Shown: positions 9,566-18,785, counted from the first letter of the stretch. The stretch is DNA of 64,000 bases from Pseudomonas pisciculturae (GCF_015461805.1 NZ_JACVZE010000012.1:62001-126000), one strand, 5' to 3'. Translations and numbers: made by a program. The notes: generated from the sequence alone by a model not told the origin.

Positions 9566-10573
9566 CTATTGAACGTTGCTGGCGACGATGGCTACACCAT
9601 CGGCGCACTCATGCGCCAACCAACTGGTCCAGCCCAGACGACAGAGGTTGTGCTGACCAAGGTGCAACGGCCGTATCTCGCCTGCTGCCAGCACCAGGCG
9701 CAGGTCATATTCCAACGGGTCGCGCGCCGTCAGTCGTACCAGTGAACACAACGCTTGAAAGTCCGGTCCCGTCGGCAAGAAAGCGTGAAAACGGTGCCAG
9801 TCCAAACCTTGCACATGCACCCTAAACTTGCCGCTGCGGTCGGCGACCCTGCTGCCGAGCACTTGGTCGTAGCCGAGTCTGCTGTTGGCACTTCCCAGTC
9901 GATTGCGCTGCTGGTCTGCAATCACAACCTTGCGTTCAACCCATTGTTCGATGAACAAGCGGGCGTGCTTGAAGTAGTAACGCAGCACCGTCTCGATCAA
10001 GGCGGCCGAGTGCGCCCGCAAGCTCAGTAACCCCAGATAGGGCAGTAACCGCTTGCAGTCCAATTGCGCGGCGCCGCGTATGTCTCGCCCGCCCAAGCCG
10101 ATCAATGCAAACATCTGCTCTGAAAACGGGTCGCTCGCACCGGCCTGAAAACACACCCGATAGCGGTACTTGCGCCAGATTGGCAACATCAACCGATGCA
10201 AGCGGTGGTGAAACAGGTCTAGAAAGTCACAGGTGGGATTGCCATTCACGCCGTCGGCCAACGCTTGCTCACCATAAAACGCCGGCAAAGGCGAACCCGC
10301 ACCACAAAGGCCCAGCACGTTGAGGCGAAGACGTGCACGCAATCGATCATGCTCAATAAAAAACTCCAACCGATCGATATCGTGCCCAGGGAACCCTAAA
10401 CCCGGGTTTGCCCGGAACTCCAGCAAGTCATACAGCGCGTCGTCGTCCAGGGACGGATGGGCTTCGCTCAGGCACCTCATGACCTGCAAAACCGCCTGAA
10501 AAAGCGAGTACTCACGGATAACGCAGGACAATTTGTTTAAAGCAGGGGCTGTTGGCCCATCCGGGGTGGCCAT
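9566..10573 (-). CDS. tssG: TssG T6SS baseplate subunit
   Basis: TssG (VasB/ImpH family), a baseplate wedge component that works with TssF and TssE. The longest frame extends to 10804, but the preferred start is ATG at 10573 (MATPDGP..., 335 residues). It is preceded by AAGGAG, gives normal family length and overlaps the tssF end by 37 bases. The sequence contains the family-typical FRANPGLGFPGHDI segment near residues 47-60. The long overlap suggests translational coupling to tssF, fitting the fixed TssF:TssG ratio of the wedge. Confidence 0.93.
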   Translation of the reverse strand: MATPDGPTAPALNKLSCVIREYSLFQAVLQVMRCLSEAHPSLDDDALYDLLEFRANPGLGFPGHDIDRLEFFIEHDRLRARLRLNVLGLCGAGSPLPAFYGEQALADGVNGNPTCDFLDLFHHRLHRLMLPIWRKYRYRVCFQAGASDPFSEQMFALIGLGGRDIRGAAQLDCKRLLPYLGLLSLRAHSAALIETVLRYYFKHARLFIEQWVERKVVIADQQRNRLGSANSRLGYDQVLGSRVADRSGKFRVHVQGLDWHRFHAFLPTGPDFQALCSLVRLTARDPLEYDLRLVLAAGEIRPLHLGQHNLCRLGWTSWLAHECADGVAIVASNVQ

Positions 10574-12324
10574 AGATACACGTCTCCTTGTGTGCTGATG
10601 ACTCGCAGTTCGTGATAAGCATTGAGGCTGGCGTACAGCGCGAAAAATTCGTTGAGCACCGACGCAAATACAAACACTTCGCCCTGTCCGAGGAAGCCCT
10701 GGCAATCCACCGTCAGATCGACCCGCACGCCTCGAAACGGCAACCCGCGGTGCAGTCGATCGACACCCGTATGGTTGATGGACCGCAAGGCATCCAAACG
10801 GCACTGGCTGATTTTCTGCGCTTGCCGGTCGTGATAACGAGGCAAGTCATAGGTTTCAAGGATCACCTTCAAGGCATTGATGTCACTGAGCGACAGGTAG
10901 TTGAGGGACATGTTGCTGATGAGTCGCCAGAGATAATCCTGGTCAAGGGGCGGCGCAAAACTGGCGGTCGGCACGCTGATATTGCGAAACGACAGGCCCT
11001 CAGGCGTCTGCTCGCAAGGCTGGTTGATCGCCCCCACTTGAAGGAGCCTGGGTAGGTTGTGATTGGTGCAGGTCAGCTCGATCGATAACGTTTCCGGTTC
11101 ACGCCCTGGGAGCGTACCGAAGCCCAGCCAGGTTTCGAGTTCATCCTGCTGCGCCGATAAACGCTGACGAATGCTGTAGCTCGCCCCCCCGGCCTGCTCG
11201 CCAATACTGCCGTCATGTTCAAAGGACTCAAACGGCACATACGTCTGATGCCCCAACCCTCCTGGGCGCCAGCCGGTGACGGCGTCTACGGAAAACACAC
11301 AGGCATGTCCACGGGCGTATTCCCCAGGCATCACCAAATACTCATCCTGCTTGCCATCCAGGCGAACCGGCACTGCATCCAGCTTGAACAGATTGACGAT
11401 CGGCGTGCAGTAAAGCTTCACATTGTCCAACGTAGGTCGTTGGGCTTCTTGCGATTGGGTATTCAACTCGAACCGTAGCGTCAGGCTGCACACGTGTTCG
11501 AGCACTGCGGTGGGAAGCCGGTGCAGAGCATCCAGGCCGTGCACATCGACAAACAGGAATTTTTGGGGAAAAGCGAAGTACTCCTGCAGGTATCGGTAGC
11601 CTCGAAAAGTATTCGACGGGTACGGAATCAGCGCCTGCTCTTCGCAGAACCCCACCGGTTGCACCTGATCTGCACCCAGTCGCAGCGACACGGGCTGGCC
11701 GTCGACGCCGCTGACCGGCAGGCCATCGCGGCCCAGTGGCAACAATTCAATGCCCTGAAGATGGCGCAACAGGTTCAGATACAACCCCTGGCTGATGTAG
11801 CGGTCACCCGCAAAATGCAACCGCAGTTGATCGAACGTCCACTCACTGAAATTGCCCTCAGCGCTCATGTCCAGACGCAGGCACAACAACGTACGCTCGC
11901 CCTGGACGCTGTACTCCAACGCACTCAGTTGCAACGGCAGGACCTGGGTGGCATAACAGGTTCGAAAACGGTAGCGCTCGTCATTGACCGCCGCACTGTC
12001 GACCGGGGTGTCCCGGGCCACGCTCACACCAGGGCCGACATGCTTTAACGGCTCAAACTGCAACATGCTGAACGCCGGCATCGGCCTCATGTAATTGGGC
12101 CACAACAGGTGCATCAAGGAATGAGTCAACTCAGGCAACTCGTCATCCAGCTTTTGACGCAGGCGACCGGTGAGAAAGGCAAAGCCTTCGAGCAGCCGCT
12201 CCACATCAGGGTCCTGGCCTGGCGCCCCAAGAAAAGGTGCAAGTGCAGGATTGCGCTCGGCAAAACGTCGCCCAAGTTGCCTCAATGCACTGAGTTCACT
12301 TTGGTAGTACCGGTTAAACGACAT
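10537..12324 (-). CDS. tssF: TssF T6SS baseplate subunit
   Basis: TssF (VasA/ImpG family), the large baseplate wedge protein, here 595 residues. The start is ATG at 12324 (MSFNRYYQSELSALRQLGRRF), the usual TssF opening; the open frame continues upstream to 12390 only through tssE in another frame. Family landmarks include the N-terminal RFAERNPALAPFLG segment and HSLMHLLWPNYMRPMPA near residues 66-82. It overlaps tssE by 11 bases and tssG by 37 bases, so tssE-F-G look like one coupled translation unit. Confidence 0.94.
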   Translation of the reverse strand: MSFNRYYQSELSALRQLGRRFAERNPALAPFLGAPGQDPDVERLLEGFAFLTGRLRQKLDDELPELTHSLMHLLWPNYMRPMPAFSMLQFEPLKHVGPGVSVARDTPVDSAAVNDERYRFRTCYATQVLPLQLSALEYSVQGERTLLCLRLDMSAEGNFSEWTFDQLRLHFAGDRYISQGLYLNLLRHLQGIELLPLGRDGLPVSGVDGQPVSLRLGADQVQPVGFCEEQALIPYPSNTFRGYRYLQEYFAFPQKFLFVDVHGLDALHRLPTAVLEHVCSLTLRFELNTQSQEAQRPTLDNVKLYCTPIVNLFKLDAVPVRLDGKQDEYLVMPGEYARGHACVFSVDAVTGWRPGGLGHQTYVPFESFEHDGSIGEQAGGASYSIRQRLSAQQDELETWLGFGTLPGREPETLSIELTCTNHNLPRLLQVGAINQPCEQTPEGLSFRNISVPTASFAPPLDQDYLWRLISNMSLNYLSLSDINALKVILETYDLPRYHDRQAQKISQCRLDALRSINHTGVDRLHRGLPFRGVRVDLTVDCQGFLGQGEVFVFASVLNEFFALYASLNAYHELRVISTQGDVYLWPPRMGQQPLL

Positions 12325-12733
12325 CAGGCTGCACCTCGACGCGCCCGACACTGCATAGCCTCGCGGTAAATACCACGGCCTGCATGACACCCTCGACCCT
12401 CATCCTGGCCTCAATCGCAAAAGCCATGACCAAAGGGTCATGTTCACGAGGCAGTACCCTCACGCGTACATGCTTCAACCGTGGTTCGTACGCTCGAACA
12501 AACCGTTCGATCAACACCCGAGATTGGCTCAATGACTCGTGCAGGCTCTGATTCATGTCATTGAGATCAGGCAAGCCATAATCCGGCAACGTCTGGACGC
12601 TGCCAGCGCGGATGCTGAGCATTTTGCCTAGATGAGCAGCAACGGATGTCATGCCACAGGCAGGAGCGGCTGATGGGCGCTCCAGGCGTTCAAACAGACT
12701 TGAGTGATGGGTTATCCCCTGACCTTTGCTCAT
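12314..12733 (-). CDS. tssE: TssE (gp25-like) T6SS baseplate protein
   Basis: Homologue of phage T4 gp25, which links the baseplate to the sheath. The protein has 139 residues, the normal length. A gp25-like region runs from about residue 40 and includes the LPDYGLPDLN segment typical of TssE. Its ATG overlaps the tssC stop as ATGA, indicating coupled translation with the sheath genes upstream. Confidence 0.92.
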   Translation of the reverse strand: MSKGQGITHHSSLFERLERPSAAPACGMTSVAAHLGKMLSIRAGSVQTLPDYGLPDLNDMNQSLHESLSQSRVLIERFVRAYEPRLKHVRVRVLPREHDPLVMAFAIEARMRVEGVMQAVVFTARLCSVGRVEVQPDVV

Positions 12734-14205
12734 TCTTTATCGAGCTTGCCAACCAGGGACAGGGTGAAGTCTGCCCCCATGTACTTGAAGTGCGGGCGTA
12801 CACTCAGGTTGACGCGGTACCAGCCTGGTTCGCCCTCGACGTCACTGACAACAATACGGGCCGCCCGAAGCGGACGTCGGCCGCGAACTTCGGCGCTGGG
12901 GTTCTCCTGGTCAGCGACATACTGACGAATCCACTTATTGAGCTCCAGTTCCAGGTCTGTGCGTTCCTTCCATGAGCCCAGTTGTTCACGCTGCAATACC
13001 TTGAGGTAATGGGCCAGCCGATTGACCACCATCATGTAAGGCAGCTGTGTCCCCAGACGGTAGTTCAACTCGGCTTCCTTGCCTTCGGTACTGATGCCGA
13101 AGTTCTTCGCTTTCTGTACTGAGCTGGCGGAGAAAAAAGCGGCATTGTCACTGCCCTTGCGCATCGTCAAGGCGATAAAGCCCTCTTGCGCCAACTCATA
13201 CTCACGACGATCGGATACCAGTACTTCGGTAGGAATCTTGGTTTCGATTTCGCCCATGCTATCGAAGTGATGCAAGGGCAAATCTTCTACGGTGCCGCCG
13301 CTTTGGGGGCCAATGATGTTCGGGCACCAGCGAAATCGCGCGAAGCTGTCTGTCAAGCGCGTAGCGAAGGCATAGGCGGTGTTGCCCCACAAGTAGTGCT
13401 CATGGCTGTTAACCACGTTTTCCTGATAGGCAAAGGTCTTGACCGGGCACTCAACAGGATCGTAGGGAGTGCGCAACAGGAAGCGTGGTACGGTCAGCGC
13501 GATATAGCGAGCGTCTTCGCTCTGGCGAAAGCTTTGCCATTTAGCAAACTGCGGGCCCTCGAAATGGTCCTTGAGATCTTTAAGATCCGGCAGGCCGGTA
13601 AAGCTTTCCAGGCCGAAGAAACCCGGCCCGGCAGCCGCAATGAAGGGAGCATGAGCCATGCAGGCCACGCTGGACGCGTACTGCATCAGCTTCACATCGG
13701 GTGCGCTGGGGCTCAGGAAATAGTTCGCGATGATTGCGCCCACAGGCTGCCCGCCAAACTGACCGTACTCGGCACTGTAGATGTGTTTATACAGCCCGGA
13801 TTGGGTCACCTCCGGAGAGTCTTCGAAGTCATCCAGCAGGTCCTGTCGGGAGACACTCAACAGTTCTATCTTGATGTTTTCGCGAAAATTGGTGCGGTCG
13901 ACCAGTAGCTGCAACCCCTTCCACGCTGCTTCGAGTGCCTGGAAATCCGGGTGGTGCAATATCTCATCCATCTGCTGGCTGAGCTTGGCGTCTATCTCGG
14001 CAATCATCCGGTCTACCAACCGCTTCTTGACGGGCTCCCCGTGATTTTGCGGTTTGATCAACTCTTCGATAAACGCTGACACACCGCGCTTGGCAATGCT
14101 GTAAGCCTCGTCGTCGGCGTTGAGTAACGTGTGGGCGACAATAGTGTCGAGAATGCTGCTTTCGCCGGCGGGTTGCGCCGTCGCCAGGGCTTGCTGGGTG
14201 CTCAT
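12730..14205 (-). CDS. tssC: TssC large sheath subunit
   Basis: Large subunit (491 residues) of the contractile T6SS sheath, assembled with TssB around the Hcp tube and recycled by ClpV. Family features include the N-terminal EELIKPQ segment, LEAAWKGLQLLVDRTNF near residues 89-105, and a C-terminal region ending in a gp18-like sheath fold (VRPHFKYMGADFTLSLVGKL). It starts 27 bases downstream of the tssB stop with an AAGGA ribosome site. Confidence 0.96.
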   Translation of the reverse strand: MSTQQALATAQPAGESSILDTIVAHTLLNADDEAYSIAKRGVSAFIEELIKPQNHGEPVKKRLVDRMIAEIDAKLSQQMDEILHHPDFQALEAAWKGLQLLVDRTNFRENIKIELLSVSRQDLLDDFEDSPEVTQSGLYKHIYSAEYGQFGGQPVGAIIANYFLSPSAPDVKLMQYASSVACMAHAPFIAAAGPGFFGLESFTGLPDLKDLKDHFEGPQFAKWQSFRQSEDARYIALTVPRFLLRTPYDPVECPVKTFAYQENVVNSHEHYLWGNTAYAFATRLTDSFARFRWCPNIIGPQSGGTVEDLPLHHFDSMGEIETKIPTEVLVSDRREYELAQEGFIALTMRKGSDNAAFFSASSVQKAKNFGISTEGKEAELNYRLGTQLPYMMVVNRLAHYLKVLQREQLGSWKERTDLELELNKWIRQYVADQENPSAEVRGRRPLRAARIVVSDVEGEPGWYRVNLSVRPHFKYMGADFTLSLVGKLDKE

Positions 14206-14232
14206 CGCATCAGTGTCCTTTTTCTGAAAATG

Positions 14233-14730
14233 TCAGGCGACGTGCTCGCCCAGTCCTAGTTCCGCCAATACGCGGGCGCGCGCCCCTTCATCGGTCAGGG
14301 CGTGTTCGATAGCCTTGCGAAAGCTGGGTGTGTTGCCCAGCGGGCCTTTGAGCGCCATCAGCGCCTCACGCAACGCCATCAGCTTGTGCAGTTCCGGGAT
14401 TTGCTCGACCAGGCTTGCCGGATTGAAATCCTTCATCGAATTGATGCGCACCTGAATCGTCAGCTCTTCCACGTCCGCGCACTCCTGCAGACGATTTGGG
14501 GTGCTCAGCGTCAGGCTCAATGCCTGCTTGGCCAGCACCTCATCAAAGGTGTGCTGGTTGATGGAAATCGGCTTGCGATCTTCCAGCTTGCGCACGTCGT
14601 CACGCAGGGTAAAGTCGCCTAATACCAGCAGTTTCAATGGCAGTTCGATTTCCTCCTGAGCGCCGCCTATAGCCGGTTTAAAGGTGATATTGATGCGTTC
14701 CTTGGGTGCTACCGACCCTTCTTTGGCCAT
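14233..14730 (-). CDS. tssB: TssB small sheath subunit
   Basis: Small sheath subunit (165 residues) that forms the heterodimer with TssC. The N-terminus (MAKEGSVAPKERINITFKPA) and the LPLKLLVLGDFT strand match the family; the conserved helix used for TssC contact lies in the second half. A strong AAGGAG ribosome site precedes the ATG. It is the second gene of the operon, 32 bases after tssA. Confidence 0.96.
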   Translation of the reverse strand: MAKEGSVAPKERINITFKPAIGGAQEEIELPLKLLVLGDFTLRDDVRKLEDRKPISINQHTFDEVLAKQALSLTLSTPNRLQECADVEELTIQVRINSMKDFNPASLVEQIPELHKLMALREALMALKGPLGNTPSFRKAIEHALTDEGARARVLAELGLGEHVA

Positions 14731-14762
14731 GGTATTTCTCCTTTTTCGAGTGGCTGGAAAGC

Positions 14763-16316
14763 CTATTCAAGTACCGCTTCAAGGTCGAAGAGGCACAACC
14801 TGCGATGGGTATCTTCCTTGCGCTCGCGCACCGCATGGCTTTGTGGCAGCAGGTCGCAGCAGCGGTACAGAAGTTGTGTCACTTGCAGCGTCAACTCCGG
14901 CTCCCATTGCTCCAGGCCTGTGCGTTGCAGTTCGTCAATCAGGTATTCGAGCTGGATCTTCGCGAGCTCATGTTTGCCGGCCTGCACACAGAGGCGAGCC
15001 TGGGCCAGCCGCCAATGAAAACGCGCGCGGTCACCCTGGGCGGCCTGCATGCCGTGCTTGAGCTCGCCAACTGCCGCCTTGAGCCCGTCTTTACGCAGCC
15101 TGGGCGCAACGCTGAGCAAAGCGGCTTCCCATGGCGCGGCATTGGCATCAACGACTTTTGTGCAAGTTTCGGGTGTTTGCAGGTGGCGGGTGACGTGCAG
15201 CGCAATCCAGTCACGGGTAATGTCGTCGGCGAACGGAGTGCCGTCGTGGAAGCGAAATTCCGGAAGGTGGGGCAAACGTTTCAGCAACAGGGCGAAGGTC
15301 ACTTCCAGCTCGGTCATGGCCGGCTCGGCGTGCAGTGCCTCCAGGCACTGCCAGACCATGCGCACCCCGTCGAGCCAGAACATCGCCCCCGCGAGGCTGG
15401 CCTCGAGTTCGAGCATAAGATCAGCGTGATGTCCCTGATCGAAGCGCTCCTGATAACGCTTAAGCTTTTCGGGCGCGGGACCGCGCAAATCTGTGGTCCG
15501 TTCGGCATCGGCACCCGGATAGCTGACCAGCGCCAGCCACGCCAGCGTCCGGTTAAGGCGCAGGGCCCGCAGGTCGGTTGCACTCTGACGCAGCCACCAT
15601 GCGCACAATGGGCGAGCCTGTTCCTGCAATGAGCGCAGTAATTTATGCGCGTCTTTTTCGTTGTTGATCGGCGACTCGGGCTTCAACCGTTGAAGAGTGG
15701 CGGGCTTGACTGGGTCACTCACGCCACCCAAGCCCGCGATCGCGGGGTTGCTCTGAGCGGCATGCTCCAGCCGCTGCGCCAACTGCCGGCGAATGGGCAA
15801 CAATAACGGGGCTTCATCCGCCAAGTGCTCGGACCAGATTTCATCGAGACGCGTCAAGCGTTCAAGCATTACCTCGAACAGGGGTTGCTGGTTCTGGAGC
15901 GGCAGATTTTGTACGAATACTTGCTCGATACGTGAAACCAGCCAGCTGAACGCTGCGCCACGCGTGCGAAGTTTTTCAGGATAGACCGTCGACCAATGAT
16001 GCTCGCAGAAATGAAGTAACAACCCGAGGCCAGCCAGCAAGCCTGGAAAAGATTCTCGCTGCTGCAGCGCCCAGGCCAACCAGACGGCGACACGCAGATC
16101 CTTGGATTGCTGGCGTAATAGGTACTCGCTGGTTTCAAGGACTTTGTGCCAATCGGGCTGTGCGTTACCGTGAATCGATTGCGCTTTACCTACCTCCGCT
16201 TCCAAGGATTCATATTCGCTTGAAAAGCGTATATCACTGCCCGCAAAACTCATTTGCGAACAGGGCAGCTGTGCAAGTTCAAGGTAATAAGCGCAACGCT
16301 TGTCTGAATAAGCCAT
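14763..16316 (-). CDS. tssA: TssA, first gene of the tss operon
   Basis: TssA-family protein (ImpA N-terminal domain, about residues 20-150, with VasJ-like C-terminal region), about 517 residues. TssA proteins coordinate baseplate assembly and sheath polymerisation; this length corresponds to the long class found in HSI-II-type clusters. The start is uncertain. ATG at 16316 (MAYSDKRCAYYLELAQ) looks like the family opening, a GTG at 16340 adds 8 residues, and neither has a clear ribosome site. It heads the minus-strand operon. The 450 bases upstream are AT-rich and shared with the divergent hcp. Confidence 0.9.
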   Translation of the reverse strand: MAYSDKRCAYYLELAQLPCSQMSFAGSDIRFSSEYESLEAEVGKAQSIHGNAQPDWHKVLETSEYLLRQQSKDLRVAVWLAWALQQRESFPGLLAGLGLLLHFCEHHWSTVYPEKLRTRGAAFSWLVSRIEQVFVQNLPLQNQQPLFEVMLERLTRLDEIWSEHLADEAPLLLPIRRQLAQRLEHAAQSNPAIAGLGGVSDPVKPATLQRLKPESPINNEKDAHKLLRSLQEQARPLCAWWLRQSATDLRALRLNRTLAWLALVSYPGADAERTTDLRGPAPEKLKRYQERFDQGHHADLMLELEASLAGAMFWLDGVRMVWQCLEALHAEPAMTELEVTFALLLKRLPHLPEFRFHDGTPFADDITRDWIALHVTRHLQTPETCTKVVDANAAPWEAALLSVAPRLRKDGLKAAVGELKHGMQAAQGDRARFHWRLAQARLCVQAGKHELAKIQLEYLIDELQRTGLEQWEPELTLQVTQLLYRCCDLLPQSHAVRERKEDTHRRLCLFDLEAVLE

Positions 16317-16395
16317 TCGGCACCGCACAAAGCTGTTCACGACAGGACAAACTAACTAAGCACACTCAAACTGCGCATCAGAATGCCATCTAGTT

Positions 16396-16415
16396 GTCAC
16401 GGGATTCGCCGTGAC
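16396..16415. promoter_or_regulatory. 7-base inverted repeat upstream of tssA
   Basis: GTCACGG and CCGTGAC form perfect arms around a 6-base loop. It sits about 80 bases upstream of the likely tssA start, within the AT-rich tssA-hcp intergenic region. It could be a regulator site or an RNA hairpin in the tssA leader. No run of T follows it on either strand, so a terminator is unlikely. Confidence 0.35.
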
Positions 16416-16502
16416 TTGCTGAACCTTAGCTATGCAAACTACATTCGGCAAGCAATGGAGCAATACTTAAGAAGATTCCTACAACCCCATAAAACATAGG
16501 CC

Positions 16503-16520
16503 TGCGCAATATTTTGCGCA
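16503..16520. promoter_or_regulatory. 18-base palindrome, candidate activator site for hcp
   Basis: TGCGCAA, a 4-base TATT spacer, and TTGCGCA form a perfect inverted repeat. It ends 187 bases before the start of the sigma54-type promoter of hcp, the distance at which sigma54 enhancer-binding proteins usually bind. A related TGCGCA/TTGCGCGCA pair lies at about 16595-16610. I infer this may be the upstream activating sequence for the Sfa/VasH-type activator; binding has not been shown. Confidence 0.4.
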
Positions 16521-16707
16521 TTAAAAAGGTACTCTCATCGCTGATATACGCGCTTAACCAGACTCCATCGAAAAAATCAAAGTGAGCAACTTTATGCGCA
16601 CTTGCGCGCAAAAATATCCGCACATTTTTATCAACCCAAGTGTTAACTTCTAAAACATCCACCCAATACGCATCCACACCCTTGCTTTTATTGACTTGCC
16701 TTATTTC

Positions 16708-16723
16708 AGGCACGCTTTTTGTA
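16708..16723 (+). promoter_or_regulatory. Sigma54-type -24/-12 promoter for hcp
   Basis: AGGCACG-N4-TTGTA matches the sigma54 consensus (TGGCACG-N4-TTGCA) with the invariant GG at -24 and exact spacing; the -12 element has GT instead of GC. The predicted RNA start would be near 16734, about 60 bases before the hcp ATG. An RpoN activator is encoded in the divergent operon, which makes this match more believable. Confidence 0.6.
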
Positions 16724-16792
16724 ATGGCCACTGTTCCAGTCATTACTCTTCTCGGCTGGAACTACCTCTTCAATCAGACAAGGAAACCCGTC

Positions 16793-17308
16793 ATGCCAAC
16801 ACCCGCCTATCTCTCTATAACTGGTGTCAAACAGGGTTTGATTACCGCAGGCACGTTTACTCAGGACTCGGTAGGTAACATTTACCAGGAAGGCCACGAG
16901 GACCAGATCCTGGTGCAGGCCTTTTCCCACCAGGTCATCATTCCCCGTGACCCTCAGTCCGGACAGCCCACAGGCCAGAGGGTCCACAAACCGCTGATGA
17001 TCAGTAAGGTCTTCGACAAATCCTCACCGATGCTATTCAGTGCATTGACCAGCGGCGAGGAAGTCAAATGTCGGTTGGAATGGTTCCGGACTTCGTCTGC
17101 GGGCACCCAGGAGCACTACTTCACCATTGAACTGGAAGGGGCAACCCTCGTGGACATCCAATCGCGCATGCCCACCTGCCAGGACCCGAACAACGCCCAT
17201 TTCACTCACTTGGAAGATGTGCACTTCACTTATCGCAAAATCACATGGACTCATGAAGTGTCCGGCACGTCCGGGTCGGATGACTGGCGCAACCCGGTTT
17301 CGGGTTAA
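16793..17308 (+). CDS. hcp: Hcp T6SS tube protein
   Basis: Hcp (171 residues) stacks as hexamers to form the inner tube that is expelled by sheath contraction. The family opening PAYLSITGVKQGLITAG and the IEVHxPKxxDPxxG-like segment, read here as SHQVIIPRDPQSGQPTG (about residues 45-62), are present. The ATG at 16793 follows AAGGAAA; the frame is open further upstream but that part overlaps the promoter. It is monocistronic, followed directly by a terminator, and divergent from tssA. No vgrG or PAAR gene is in the window, so the spike genes must be elsewhere. Confidence 0.95.
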   Translation: MPTPAYLSITGVKQGLITAGTFTQDSVGNIYQEGHEDQILVQAFSHQVIIPRDPQSGQPTGQRVHKPLMISKVFDKSSPMLFSALTSGEEVKCRLEWFRTSSAGTQEHYFTIELEGATLVDIQSRMPTCQDPNNAHFTHLEDVHFTYRKITWTHEVSGTSGSDDWRNPVSG

Positions 17309-17321
17309 GTTGGAATAATGT

Positions 17322-17351
17322 AAAAACGGCACCAGCAACGGTGCCGTTTTT
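17322..17351. terminator. Bidirectional rho-independent terminator after hcp
   Basis: Twelve-base perfect stem (AAAAACGGCACC / GGTGCCGTTTTT) with a 6-base loop. A-tract and T-tract flanks make it usable for hcp on the plus strand and for the convergent aldo/keto reductase on the minus strand, whose stop lies 10 bases away. Confidence 0.9.
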
Positions 17352-17360
17352 GCTGACTGG

Positions 17361-18182
17361 CTAAACCATCGCCAGTGGATGCTTACGCTGGGGGGCACCA
17401 AACACCCGGTCGATAGCGTCCAGGTCATGTTCATCCAACACGAGTTTGGCAGCGGCTGCATTGAGCCTCACGTGCTCGGGCGTCACCGCTTTGGGAATGG
17501 CGATCACACCCTCTTGGCGCAGCACCCAAGCCAGGGAAACCTGAGCGGCCGTAGCGTCATGGCGCCGGGCGATTTGCTTGAGCGTGGGGCTGGACAACAG
17601 TTCGCCACCCTGGGCAATCGGGCAGTACGCCATCAATGGCAAATGGTGCTGTTGCCACCAAGGCAGCAGGTCGAATTCGATACCACGCTCTTCAATGTTG
17701 TAGAGCACCTGATTGGTTGCACAGGCCGGGGATGCGAGTTCCTGCAGATCCGCCACGTCGAAATTCGAGACGCCCCAACGGCCGATCTTGCCGGTTTCGC
17801 GCAGACGCTCGAACGCTTCGACCGTTTCTTCAAGAGGGTATTGCCCACGCCAGTGCAACAGATACAGGTCGATATGGTCGGTACCCAGACGCTCTAGACT
17901 GGCTTCACATGCACGGGGCACGCCCTTGTGGCTGGCATTATGGGGGTAGACCTTGCTCACCAGGAATACCTGGTCGCGGCGGCCGCGAATCGCTTCGCCC
18001 ACTACGGTTTCGGCGCCCCCTTCGGCGTACATTTCAGCGGTATCGATCAGGGTCATGCCCTCGTCGATGCCTAGTTGCAACGCTGCGACTTCGGCGCGGT
18101 GCTGATCGGGATCTTCGCCCATGCGCCAGGTCCCCTGGCCGATGACAGGGACGGGAACGCCCGCCAGATCAATGGTTCGCAT
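17361..18182 (-). CDS. Aldo/keto reductase
   Basis: NADPH-dependent aldo/keto reductase of 273 residues, the normal length for short bacterial members. Catalytic residues appear in order: DTAEMYAEGGAE (Asp and Tyr, residues about 47-58), a Lys in LVSKVYPHN (about 76), and HW in LLHWRG (His, about 108). The C-terminal AIPKAVTPEHVRLN segment is the NADPH-phosphate binding signature. Substrate cannot be told from sequence. It is the mirror of hcp across a shared terminator, with no sign of T6SS linkage. Confidence 0.92.
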   Translation of the reverse strand: MRTIDLAGVPVPVIGQGTWRMGEDPDQHRAEVAALQLGIDEGMTLIDTAEMYAEGGAETVVGEAIRGRRDQVFLVSKVYPHNASHKGVPRACEASLERLGTDHIDLYLLHWRGQYPLEETVEAFERLRETGKIGRWGVSNFDVADLQELASPACATNQVLYNIEERGIEFDLLPWWQQHHLPLMAYCPIAQGGELLSSPTLKQIARRHDATAAQVSLAWVLRQEGVIAIPKAVTPEHVRLNAAAAKLVLDEHDLDAIDRVFGAPQRKHPLAMV

Positions 18183-18288
18183 GACAACCTCCTGATGAGT
18201 TTGCAGTTTAAGAGTGTGGCATTCGCTGGACAGCAGGGTTCAATCGAAGGATGGTTGCATCCTGCCAATTTGCCAGGAAATATCTGCA

Positions 18289-18783
18289 ATGCTGTTTGTC
18301 GTCATGCTCGGGGGCAAGCACCCACGGGCTAAAATCGAAGTGCACGATGTGGTGTTCGCTGCTGCGGATACGTTGGACGCCACCTACCCGCAATTGCGTG
18401 ATGGCTGGTTTGGCAGTGCCAAAGGCCTGCATATCGACGCGTGGATGGCCGTAGACGGGGTCGACGGCTGGAAAGTCGAGCTCAGCCCTCTGGCCCCAGA
18501 GGCTGGCGCATATCACTTGTACTTCATCAACCTGGGCGGTTATGAGGCCAGCAGCTTTGGCGAGGCTCACCACTACTTGCTGGTGGTTGCCCGCAATAAA
18601 CAAGAGGCAAAAAACCTGGGCAAACGACAGATGTTGCGCCACTGGTCCCAAGGCCACACCGACGCTGTACTCGATGTCGACGACTGTTTGCCCATCGACC
18701 TGGTGGACGGCCGCTACATTCACTTGGTGCAAGGTGCCCACAGGCCGATCATCCAGCAGAACGACTATATCGTGCTGCCTTGA
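18289..18783 (+). CDS. DUF1543 domain protein
   Basis: Protein of 164 residues with two similar halves: MLGGKHPRAKIEVHDVVF near the start, then NLGGYEASSFGEAHHYLLVV near residues 82-101. This is the DUF1543 repeat pattern. The ATG at 18289 is chosen because AGGAAA lies just upstream and the protein then starts at the domain; the open frame begins at 18214. Function unknown. It diverges from the aldo/keto reductase and converges on the TPM-domain gene with only two bases between the stops. Confidence 0.75.
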   Translation: MLFVVMLGGKHPRAKIEVHDVVFAAADTLDATYPQLRDGWFGSAKGLHIDAWMAVDGVDGWKVELSPLAPEAGAYHLYFINLGGYEASSFGEAHHYLLVVARNKQEAKNLGKRQMLRHWSQGHTDAVLDVDDCLPIDLVDGRYIHLVQGAHRPIIQQNDYIVLP

Positions 18784-18785
18784 AC

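Noticed and set aside
16382..16397. TGGCATTCTGATGCGC on the minus strand as a sigma54 promoter for tssA
   Set aside because: The distance from GG to GC is 9 or 11 bases instead of the strict 10, so the match fails on spacing.
16426..16743. A 105-residue minus-strand frame with a hydrophobic end in the tssA-hcp gap
   Set aside because: It overlaps the hcp sigma54-type promoter and the 18-base palindrome, has no recognisable family and no clear RBS, and sits in AT-rich DNA where codon use is unlike the neighbours. It may be chance; conservation would be needed to revive it.
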